NCBI GenBank assembly: GCA_016786525.1 | Contig: JAEUVW010000179.1 | Location: 1 to 12,139, forward strand | From: Chitinophagaceae bacterium | Lineage (GTDB): Bacteria; Bacteroidota; Bacteroidia; Chitinophagales; Chitinophagaceae | Length of the DNA stretch: 12,139 nucleotides | Direction of reading: 5' to 3' | Shown: in pieces, positions 1 through 6,179 of the stretch | Layout of the letters: the number at the start of each line of letters is the position of its first letter | How positions within the stretch are numbered: position 1 is the stretch's first letter | Notes under the pieces: model-generated | What the model saw: only the letters and a program-made list of their open reading frames with translations | What the model was told of the DNA's origin: nothing | Databases searched by the model: none | Made by a program: the position numbers and the translations under genes

Positions 1-705
1 TTTGCTACTGCCGTGCCTGCCGGGGCGCAGTCTTCTAAAAAACTGATTGCGAACGGCAACAAACTCTATGAAGAAGGCCGGTATAAAGATGCTGCAGCCC
101 AATATGGCCGGGCTTTGCAGAAAGACACAACCTATGCCGGCAAAAGCTCTTATAATCTCGGCAATGCGCTCTACCAGCAAAAACAGGTAGAGCCTGCCCG
201 TAAGGCTTACGAAGCCGCCGCAAAGAAGACGGCAGACCGGAAAGAAAACTCCGAAGCCAATTACAACATTGGCAACACGTATATGGCGGAAAAAAAATGG
301 GAAGAGGCGATTGAGGCCTATAAAAAAACCCTGCGCAACAATCCCCAGGATGCAGACGCCAAGTACAACCTTTCCTATGCCAGACAAATGCTGAAAAAAG
401 AAGGCGGGGGCGGAAAAGATAAAAACAAGGACCAGGACAAAAAAGACCAGGATCAGAAAGAGCAGCAGCAAAAGCAAGACCAGCAGAAGCAGGACGAACA
501 AAAAAAGGACGAGCAAAAAGACCAGCAGCCTAAAGAGGGTGAGCAGGAAAAACAAGAGGAGCAGAAACCTCAGCCCCAGCCCAGCAAACTCAGTGAAAAG
601 CAGGCCGAGCAACTGCTGAACGCCCTGCAACAGGAAGAGAAAAAGCTGCAGGAAAAAAACAAGAAAAAGTATGGCACTCCTGTAAAAGCAGAGAAGGACT
701 GGTAG
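1..705 (+). CDS. batC: BatC-type secreted TPR protein (5' end outside window)
   Basis: The reading frame is already open at base 1. The first residues (FATAVPAGAQ) look like the end of a signal peptide, so the true start lies upstream and the GTG at 13 is unlikely to be the start. Three tetratricopeptide repeats follow, at about visible residues 14-45, 47-82 and 83-117, with typical patterns such as YNLGNALY and YNIGNTYM. After them comes a very hydrophilic K/Q/E/D-rich stretch (about residues 130-200) and a conserved-looking tail, SEKQAEQLLNALQQEEKKLQ, ending in KDW. TPRs, a charged linker and a C-terminal KDW are what I associate with BatC of the Bacteroidota aerotolerance (Bat) operon, where TPR proteins are thought to act in the periplasm with the vWA proteins BatA/BatB. 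The upstream Bat genes are not visible, so the exact Bat letter is inferred. The stop is 3 nt from the convergent wbqC-like stop. Confidence 0.72.
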   Translation, partial: FATAVPAGAQSSKKLIANGNKLYEEGRYKDAAAQYGRALQKDTTYAGKSSYNLGNALYQQKQVEPARKAYEAAAKKTADRKENSEANYNIGNTYMAEKKWEEAIEAYKKTLRNNPQDADAKYNLSYARQMLKKEGGGGKDKNKDQDKKDQDQKEQQQKQDQQKQDEQKKDEQKDQQPKEGEQEKQEEQKPQPQPSKLSEKQAEQLLNALQQEEKKLQEKNKKKYGTPVKAEKDW

Positions 706-708
706 CGC

Positions 709-1341
709 TTACTGCTGCAGGGTGGGCTTAGGCAGGTATATCTTCGCATTCCTGCCTTCGGCAGCCAGCAGGTCCAGCAGGCTGAGATTGGGCAAAAAAC
801 CATGCCGGTCTTCAAATGTCTGGTGGTAAACAGGAAAGCGGCCCGGCTCAGCGGCATAGTCCTTGCTTCTGAAATCAGCCCTGATATCTGCCGCGACATC
901 AGGATAGCGCTTTTGGTACTGCGTGGCTTGGCGGATATTTGTAGCAATACCACTTAATTTCCCGAGCAGGCGGATACTCTGCATGCTGAAATCGACCAGG
1001 GATTCAAAGGGTTCCCGGTACAATGTTTGCAACTCCTGTGCATAAAATTCAAAATACGGTGAACGGTTGTACACGCTTTCCAGGGTACGCCAATGCTGTA
1101 CCTGCCACTTTGTTTTGTTGTCGATCTGCACCTGGCTCATCGGTCTCCTTTGCTGCCGTCCCTGTACGATGGGGATGCTCAGTGTCAAAGGTCCGTCTGC
1201 CCCGCAGACCATGTAGCGGTTGCGGAAGCTCATTTTTTCAAAATGTTCTGTATCGTCAGCCAGCAGTTCCGGGCCTGCAGCGGCAAACGACCACCAATGG
1301 ATATTAGGAAAGGGAAGTATGGGGCAAACAACAAAGGGCAT
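709..1341 (-). CDS. WbqC-family protein
   Basis: This 210-residue protein matches the WbqC-like family. It has an N-terminal segment with LPFPNIHWW, then HFEKMSFRNRYMVCGADGPL followed by TLSIPIVQG, and a WQVQHWRTLESVYNRSPYFE block typical of the family. WbqC-like proteins occur in LPS/O-antigen and other surface-glycan loci and are proposed to modify sugars, but the chemistry is not settled for most members. The frame stays open upstream to 1446. I chose the ATG at 1341 because the family homology begins at MPFVVCPILPF and the longer version would overlap the divergent gene at 1389. No Shine-Dalgarno is visible, as is usual in this phylum. It is the only minus-strand gene here, convergent with the BatC-type gene and divergent (47-nt gap) from the GWxTD gene. 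Confidence 0.8.
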   Translation of the reverse strand: MPFVVCPILPFPNIHWWSFAAAGPELLADDTEHFEKMSFRNRYMVCGADGPLTLSIPIVQGRQQRRPMSQVQIDNKTKWQVQHWRTLESVYNRSPYFEFYAQELQTLYREPFESLVDFSMQSIRLLGKLSGIATNIRQATQYQKRYPDVAADIRADFRSKDYAAEPGRFPVYHQTFEDRHGFLPNLSLLDLLAAEGRNAKIYLPKPTLQQ

Positions 1342-1367
1342 ACGCAACAGAGATAATACCGATTTAG

Positions 1368-1375
1368 TACCTTGC
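1368..1375 (+). promoter_or_regulatory. Possible -7 box for the GWxTD-dapF unit
   Basis: TACCTTGC lies 13 nt before the ATG at 1389, in the 47-nt divergent gap. It resembles the Bacteroidota -7 consensus TAnnTTTG(C) with one T missing. No TTTG-like -33 box is evident at the expected distance, so this is a weak call. Confidence 0.28.
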
Positions 1376-1388
1376 AAAAAATAAATGA

Positions 1389-2891
1389 ATGAGTTTGAGG
1401 ATTGTTTTGATCTGTTTAGGGATGCTGGGATGCTATAGCCCGGCACTGGCCATACGCGCTACCACCACATCAAGCGTTTTTTATAAAAAGACCGGCAACA
1501 ATTACGCAGCAAATATAGTGCTGAACTGGCGCGCGCAAAGCAATACCATACATTTTAATAAGAATACCAGGGGAGATTTTGAGGCGCTGTTTGTCTGCAC
1601 CATCCGTTTCAGCAATGCTTCCGGCATCTACAAAGAAGAGAGCTTTAAAATGGTGACTCCCGGCAAGCCTACACTGCCCGATGCTTTGGCCCAATCCATT
1701 ACCGACCAGTACACCTATACCTTGCCCCCGGATCACTACAGCGTACAGATTGCATTGTACGAACCCAGCCATACCGACCAGGCTTATGAATACAAGGATA
1801 CACTGACGATACACCCTGCCCCTGCAAACGATCCCTTTCTTTCAGGTGTGCAGCTGCTCGATACTTTCTTTGAAAGCAGCACGGCCAGCCTGTTCACGCG
1901 CAATGGCTTCCTTGACCTGCCGCTGAACAGCAATTACCTGGATGAGCACCGCGACCGTTTATTCTTCTACTATGAAGCCTACGATGCCACCCGGACAAAA
2001 GAAGGGAACAGGCCTTTAAAGATAACGACCTACCTTTCCTGGAAACCTTTTGGCAGCCCGGTACCCGGTAAGGAAAAGAAAGACAGCCTGATCCAGCAAG
2101 CGAGCTTCCAGGCCTTTCATGGCAGCTTTGACCTGCAAAATGTTTATTCCGGCAACTACTACCTCAACATTGTGCTCAGCGACAAATACGATATGGTGCT
2201 GGACAAAAAAAGCGTTTTCCTGCAACGTTTCAGTACCCGCACCCGCCCGAAGCAGCTTGCAGCGGAGGAAGATACTATCGATAAAAATGCAGAGCCCGGC
2301 AAAGCTTTGCATGTACTGGACCTGACCACCACTTTTGTAGGCAAATATACTGCCAGCCAGGTCCGTGCGATCCTGAAAATGATGCTGCTGGTCGCAGATC
2401 CCACGGAGGGCGCCAGTATAGAGGCTTTCCTGCGCAAGCCGGATGAGTTGTACAGCAAATACTTCATCTACAATTTCTGGGAAAAAAGAAATAAGCAAAA
2501 CCCCGAGCAACCCTGGAAAGCTTTTACCGCACAGATCAAAGAAGTGAACCGCCTGTTCGGCGATGGGGGCAAACCGGGTTACGAAACCGACCGAGGCAGG
2601 ATTTATATGCAGTACGGCAAGCCCAGCGACCGCATCATTGTGAACAGCGAAACCGGGGCATTGCCCTACGAGATCTGGCAATACTTCATTACCGAAAAGC
2701 AGCAGCGTGAAGGCATATTCCTCTTTTACAAGGCAGGCCGTACTTTTGGGGGCTACGAACTGCTGCACTCCACGGTAGTAGGAGAAAAAAGAAACAGCAA
2801 CTGGCGCAACCTGCTGTACAACAACAGCATCACCGGAAGCGGGGAGGTCAACAACAATTCGCAGGCAGAACAATACATCGGCAACAAATAA
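1389..2891 (+). CDS. GWxTD domain-containing exported protein
   Basis: This 500-residue protein begins with a hydrophobic signal sequence (about residues 3-21, ending SPALA). A Cys at residue 15 after LGMLG leaves a lipoprotein reading possible but less likely. The C-terminal half carries the family signature region: FWEKRNKQNP, then a variant GWxTD motif written GYETD at residues 397-401, followed by RGRIYMQYGKPSDRI and the downstream PYEIWQYF and FLFYKAGRTFGGYELLHS blocks. GWxTD proteins are widespread in Bacteroidota and have no established biochemical role. The N-terminal 300 residues look like beta-rich extracytoplasmic domains. The start at 1389 gives the full signal sequence; an ATG at 1385 is out of frame. 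dapF follows after 8 nt, so the two are probably one transcript, though no functional link is known. Confidence 0.85.
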   Translation: MSLRIVLICLGMLGCYSPALAIRATTTSSVFYKKTGNNYAANIVLNWRAQSNTIHFNKNTRGDFEALFVCTIRFSNASGIYKEESFKMVTPGKPTLPDALAQSITDQYTYTLPPDHYSVQIALYEPSHTDQAYEYKDTLTIHPAPANDPFLSGVQLLDTFFESSTASLFTRNGFLDLPLNSNYLDEHRDRLFFYYEAYDATRTKEGNRPLKITTYLSWKPFGSPVPGKEKKDSLIQQASFQAFHGSFDLQNVYSGNYYLNIVLSDKYDMVLDKKSVFLQRFSTRTRPKQLAAEEDTIDKNAEPGKALHVLDLTTTFVGKYTASQVRAILKMMLLVADPTEGASIEAFLRKPDELYSKYFIYNFWEKRNKQNPEQPWKAFTAQIKEVNRLFGDGGKPGYETDRGRIYMQYGKPSDRIIVNSETGALPYEIWQYFITEKQQREGIFLFYKAGRTFGGYELLHSTVVGEKRNSNWRNLLYNNSITGSGEVNNNSQAEQYIGNK

Positions 2892-2899
2892 ACAGCGGC

Positions 2900-3673
2900 A
2901 TGATCCATTTTTATAAATACCAGGGGGCAGGAAACGACTTTATCCTGATCGACAACAGGGCACAGCAAACGGCCCTGACTACGGAGCAGATCGCGCTGCT
3001 GTGCCATCGCCGCTTCGGCATCGGGGCTGACGGCCTGATGCTGCTGGAGCATGCGGCAGACCACGACTTCCGTATGGTGTATTACAATGCAGATGGCCGG
3101 GAAAGTACGATGTGCGGTAACGGCGGACGCTGTATTACCGCATTCGCCCGTCACCTGGGCCTGGTCGGCGACAAGGCTTTTTTTGTAGCCATTGACGGGG
3201 AACACCATGCGCAGTTCACCGGGGAAAACATCATAGCATTGGAAATGAATGAGGTTCATGAAATCCAGCATTCCGACAACTTCAGCATCCTGAATACAGG
3301 GTCTCCCCACTACGTTGTCTGGACAGATGATGTAGCCCAGACAGATGTGGTGCACCAGGGCCGTGAGATCCGCAACAGGGACAGGTTTGCCCCAAACGGC
3401 ATCAATGTAAACTTTGCACAGGTGATCGAAAGCGGACTGTACGTACGCACTTACGAGCGCGGTGTGGAAGATGAAACCCTGAGCTGCGGCACCGGGGTAA
3501 CGGCCTGCGCCATTGCCGCATCAAAAGACCAGACCGGTACATTTTCCACCGACATACTGACCCCGGGCGGCAAACTGAATGTGTCTTTCACCAAAGATAC
3601 GGCTGGCAGTGCGGTAGACGTGGTGCTGACGGGGCCTGCCGGCTTTGTGTTTGAAGGGGATGTGCAGTTATAG
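2900..3673 (+). CDS. dapF: Diaminopimelate epimerase
   Basis: DapF interconverts LL- and meso-2,6-diaminopimelate in the lysine/peptidoglycan pathway, using two cysteines as the acid/base pair in a PLP-independent reaction. All hallmarks are present in the 257 residues: GAGNDFILIDN near the N-terminus (residues 9-19), the first catalytic Cys at residue 72 in STMCGNGGRC, and the second at residue 196 in EDETLSCGTGVTA. The length is near the lower end of the usual 260-280 range, with nothing missing. The ATG at 2900 is 8 nt after the GWxTD stop, and MIHFYKYQGAGNDF is the normal family N-terminus. The enzyme is cytoplasmic. It is likely co-transcribed with the preceding gene and ends before a large non-coding gap. 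Confidence 0.97.
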   Translation: MIHFYKYQGAGNDFILIDNRAQQTALTTEQIALLCHRRFGIGADGLMLLEHAADHDFRMVYYNADGRESTMCGNGGRCITAFARHLGLVGDKAFFVAIDGEHHAQFTGENIIALEMNEVHEIQHSDNFSILNTGSPHYVVWTDDVAQTDVVHQGREIRNRDRFAPNGINVNFAQVIESGLYVRTYERGVEDETLSCGTGVTACAIAASKDQTGTFSTDILTPGGKLNVSFTKDTAGSAVDVVLTGPAGFVFEGDVQL

Positions 3674-3691
3674 CACAATATGCATCCGGCA

Positions 3692-3712
3692 CCTTTTATT
3701 GAAAAAGGCTTT
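3692..3712 (+). terminator. Weak hairpin after dapF, possible terminator
   Basis: CCTTTT (3692-3697) can pair with AAAAGG (3703-3708) around a 5-nt loop, 18 nt after the dapF stop. The stem has only two G-C pairs and is followed by just CTTT, so it would be a poor intrinsic terminator. The larger palindromes downstream could serve instead. Confidence 0.2.
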
Positions 3713-3752
3713 GCGAGCGAAACAAAAAACGGAACCTATTCTTCCTGTTGCA

Positions 3753-3865
3753 TTGTCATGCCGCAGGCATCTGCCGTTTGAAAAGATTCCGGAAATGACC
3801 AATTTTACACATCGCAATACAGAAAAGAGTCCCGGGGGGGTGTACAGATGCCTGCGGCATGACAA
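3753..3865. repeat. Inverted pair of REP-like palindromes (BIME-like)
   Basis: A 21-nt sequence at 3753-3773 recurs as its exact reverse complement at 3845-3865, with 71 nt between. Each copy contains its own small hairpin: ATGCC/GGCAT with a 3-nt loop (3758-3770 and 3848-3860). A GC-rich palindromic unit of about 20 nt, in an inverted pair, outside genes and just after a stop codon, is the arrangement of REP/BIME elements, which are mobilised by RAYT (REP-associated tyrosine) transposases in other bacteria. The match is seen directly. The family assignment and its dispersal around the genome are inferred. Confidence 0.6.
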
Positions 3866-3934
3866 CGGGAAAGAAAACACCATTTTTCTTTTGCATATTA
3901 TGGGGCATGTAAGCATTTTTTGCCAGGCAGCAAT

Positions 3935-3969
3935 AAAACCTATAAGGTTTTTAAAACCTTATAGGTTTT
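3935..3969. repeat. 35-nt nested AT-rich palindrome
   Basis: Two 17-nt arms (3935-3951 and 3953-3969) are perfect reverse complements around a single central T. Each arm, AAAACCTATAAGGTTTT or its complement, is itself an inverted repeat (AAAACC/GGTTTT around 5 nt). The element can therefore form one long hairpin or two short ones. It could be a bidirectional terminator, a dispersed intergenic repeat or a protein-binding site. It lies between the dapF end and the candidate promoter of the next operon, a fitting place for a transcription boundary. Confidence 0.65.
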
Positions 3970-4007
3970 AACGGACAGCGATATGCGTTTATTTAATGTT
4001 GATCACT

Positions 4008-4015
4008 TATATTTG
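4008..4015 (+). promoter_or_regulatory. Candidate -7 box, promoter of DUF4290-murA operon
   Basis: TATATTTG followed by C is an exact match to the Bacteroidota -7 consensus TAnnTTTG. It lies in the non-coding gap, 112 nt upstream of the DUF4290 start. A TTTA at 3988-3991 might act as a weak -33 element, with rather short spacing. The predicted transcript would start near 4021 and carry a leader of roughly 106 nt. Confidence 0.45.
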
Positions 4016-4127
4016 CTGTGCAACGGAACCTTGCCTCCCGGGTTTTCATTCTTGAGAAGACCTGATCCAGCCCCCCTCCTGCTGACTGCAAACCGTTTTT
4101 TACTTATTTTTTAATTCAAATTATTTA

Positions 4128-4829
4128 ATGGAATACAATAGTTCCCGCGGCAGGCTGCTGATGCCTCAATATGGCCGCAACGTACAGAAAATGGTGGAAT
4201 ACCTGCTGACCATAGAGGACAGGGAAAAACGCCTGCAACAGGCACAGGTAGTGATACAGCTGATGAGCCTGCTCACCCCGCACCTGAAAACCATGGAAGA
4301 CTATGAGCATAAGCTCTGGGACCACCTGCACCAGATGACCGGCTTCCGCCTGGATGTGGACGGGCCCTACCCTGCTCCTACAGAAGAGCAGCTGGCCATG
4401 AAACCCGCCCCCCTGCCTTACCCGCAGCGCCCCATCAAGCACCGGCACCTGGGCCGCAACCTGCAAAACCTGATCGCCAAAGGCCTGAAAGATGACCCCG
4501 AGAAGCGTAAGGGCTATACCCAGACTGTCGGCTACTACATGAAGCTGGCCTACACCAACTGGCACAAAGAGCCGGTGCACGACGATATGGTCAAAAGTGA
4601 ACTGAATATCATCAGCAACGGGGAAATGAAGTTTGAAAGCGGTGGCTACAAAGTACATTTCGACCCCCGCAGCAATTTCCAGGGCCAGGGTAAGAACAAT
4701 AACAACAACCGCAACTTTAAAAACAAAAACAACCGGAAACAGAATGGCAACGGCGGTGGCAACAACCAGAACGGTGGCGGCGGTAACAAAAACAACAATA
4801 ATAAAAACCGCAATTTTAAAAACAAATAG
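4128..4829 (+). CDS. DUF4290 domain-containing protein
   Basis: This 233-residue protein has a DUF4290 domain over roughly residues 1-180. It opens with MEYNSSRGRLLMPQYGRNVQ and includes KMVEYLLTIEDREKR, MSLLTPHLKTMEDYEHKLWD, and a YMKLAYTNWHKEPVHDD block. The domain looks mainly helical, with no signal peptide or membrane segment, so the protein is probably cytoplasmic. From about residue 187 it turns into an Asn/Gly/Lys tail in which NRNFKNK occurs twice (residues 194-200 and 227-233). The underlying 21-nt DNA repeats (4707-4727 and 4806-4826) differ at one base. The tail is likely disordered and basic, which would suit nucleic-acid or polyanion binding, but that is a guess. The function of the family is unknown. 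It sits 34 nt before murA, a pairing I recall as recurrent in Bacteroidota. Confidence 0.88.
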   Translation: MEYNSSRGRLLMPQYGRNVQKMVEYLLTIEDREKRLQQAQVVIQLMSLLTPHLKTMEDYEHKLWDHLHQMTGFRLDVDGPYPAPTEEQLAMKPAPLPYPQRPIKHRHLGRNLQNLIAKGLKDDPEKRKGYTQTVGYYMKLAYTNWHKEPVHDDMVKSELNIISNGEMKFESGGYKVHFDPRSNFQGQGKNNNNNRNFKNKNNRKQNGNGGGNNQNGGGGNKNNNNKNRNFKNK

Positions 4830-4863
4830 TCCTTCACTGTACTTTTAAACAAAAGAAGCTGTT

Positions 4864-6171
4864 ATGAGTTCATTTGAAATACGCGGCGGCAGGAAGCTCA
4901 GCGGCACCATCGTACCCCAGGGCGCTAAAAACGAGGCGCTGCAGGTATTGTGCGCCGCCCTGCTCACCAAAGAGCCGGTAACCTTTACCAATGTACCCGA
5001 CATCCTGGATGTGAACATGCTGATCGAGCTGTTGGGCGATATGAACGTGCGCGTTGAACGGCCTGAAGCCAATACGGTGATCCTGCAGGCTGATGATGTG
5101 AACCTGGACTATTTTTCCGGGCAGACTTACCAGCATAAATCGGGCAGACTGCGGGGAGCCGTGATGCTGGCCGGGCCTTTGCTGGCCCGCTATGGCAAAG
5201 CGATGATCCCGCAGCCCGGCGGCGACAAGATCGGCCGGCGCAGGCTGGACACCCATATCCGGGGTTTTGAAAAGCTGGGCGCTTCTTTTGAATTTGACAG
5301 TGAACGCAACCGTTTTACCCTGAGTTGTACACAGCTCAAAGGAACTTTCCTGCATATGGAAGAACCTTCCGTCACCGGCACAGCCAATGTACTGATGGCG
5401 GCCGTAATGGCCGAAGGCACTACGGAGATTTACAATGCCGCATGCGAACCCTACCTGCAGCAGCTTTGCCGTATGCTGAATGCCATGGGCGCCCGGATCA
5501 CCGGTATCGGCTCCAACCTGCTGCGTGTAGAAGGCGTAATAGAACTGCGCGGCTGCGAACACCGCCTGCTGGCCGATATGATCGAAGTCGGTTCCTTTAT
5601 CGGGCTGGCTGCTATGACCCAGAGCGAGATCCGGATCAAAGACGCTGATGTGGCCCACCTGGGCAATATCCCGGAAACCTTCCAGCAACTCGGCATCAAC
5701 CTCGAAGTACAAGGAAACGATATTTTCATTCCTGCACAGGAAAACTACCAGATCAGGCGCTTTATCGACGGGTCTATCCTGACCGTCTACGACCACCCCT
5801 GGCCGGGCTTTACCCCCGACCTGCTCAGCATTGTGCTCGTAACGGCCACGCAAGCCAAAGGCACGGTGCTCGTACACCAGAAGATGTTTGAGAGCCGCCT
5901 GTTCTTCGTGGATAAGCTGATCGAAATGGGCGCGCAGATCGTACTTTGCGACCCGCACAGGGCGGTCGTAATTGGTCTGAACAGGGGCATGCAGCTCCGG
6001 GGCATCACGATGGTCTCCCCCGATATCCGGGCAGGTGTGGCCCTGCTGATCGCCGCCTTGTCTGCCGAAGGCAAAAGCGTGATCCAGAACATCGAACAGA
6101 TAGACCGCGGGTATGAATCCATAGATACGCGCCTGAACATGTTGGGTGCTGATATTCGCAGGATAGACTAA
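4864..6171 (+). CDS. murA: UDP-N-acetylglucosamine 1-carboxyvinyltransferase
   Basis: MurA transfers enolpyruvate from PEP to UDP-GlcNAc, the first committed step of peptidoglycan synthesis, in the cytoplasm. The 435-residue length is normal for the family. Visible signatures include the N-terminal GTIVPQGAKNEALQ (with the catalytic Lys/Asn pair), the active-site loop PGGDKIGRRRLDTH, SVTGTANVLMAAVMAEGTT, YDHPWPGFTPDLLS near the PEP site, and the C-terminal DIRAGVALLIAALSAEGKS. The loop residue equivalent to E. coli Cys115 is Asp (residue 121). Asp at this position is known in fosfomycin-insensitive MurA enzymes (for example mycobacterial and chlamydial), so this organism is predicted to be intrinsically insensitive to the drug at this target. 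The start gives the expected MSSFEIRGGRKLSG N-terminus. The gene is followed after 8 nt by the membrane protein gene, suggesting one operon. Confidence 0.97.
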   Translation: MSSFEIRGGRKLSGTIVPQGAKNEALQVLCAALLTKEPVTFTNVPDILDVNMLIELLGDMNVRVERPEANTVILQADDVNLDYFSGQTYQHKSGRLRGAVMLAGPLLARYGKAMIPQPGGDKIGRRRLDTHIRGFEKLGASFEFDSERNRFTLSCTQLKGTFLHMEEPSVTGTANVLMAAVMAEGTTEIYNAACEPYLQQLCRMLNAMGARITGIGSNLLRVEGVIELRGCEHRLLADMIEVGSFIGLAAMTQSEIRIKDADVAHLGNIPETFQQLGINLEVQGNDIFIPAQENYQIRRFIDGSILTVYDHPWPGFTPDLLSIVLVTATQAKGTVLVHQKMFESRLFFVDKLIEMGAQIVLCDPHRAVVIGLNRGMQLRGITMVSPDIRAGVALLIAALSAEGKSVIQNIEQIDRGYESIDTRLNMLGADIRRID

Positions 6172-6179
6172 TAACGGGC

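Larger units (their letters stand above)
3674..4127. other. 454-nt non-coding gap with palindromic repeats
   Basis: No believable gene lies here. Short open frames on both strands run through the repeats, lack family resemblance and have low-complexity or repeat-derived translations. From left to right it holds a weak hairpin just after dapF (3692-3708), a 21-nt inverted repeat pair (3753-3773 and 3845-3865), a 35-nt AT-rich palindrome (3935-3969), a TATATTTG box (4008-4015) and a roughly 106-nt probable leader with T-rich runs before the DUF4290 start. Confidence 0.7.

Noticed and set aside
1342..1446. Upstream extension of the WbqC-family gene
   Set aside because: It would run into the divergent GWxTD gene's signal sequence, and the homology starts at the ATG at 1341.
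2016..2873. Long open frame (285 codons) on the minus strand
   Set aside because: It lies wholly opposite the GWxTD gene and its translation resembles no family; it is a codon-bias shadow.
3753..3865. Terminal inverted repeats of a small insertion sequence or MITE
   Set aside because: No flanking target duplication is visible, the arms are internally palindromic and the spacer is only 71 nt; a REP-type pair fits better.
3645..3971. Small open frames on both strands between dapF and DUF4290
   Set aside because: They overlap the end of dapF or run through the palindromic repeats, and their peptides (such as CRRHL repeats) come from the repeat DNA.
4870..5958. Long open frame (362 codons) on the minus strand
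   Set aside because: It is antisense to murA, which is unmistakable; the translation has no recognisable motifs.
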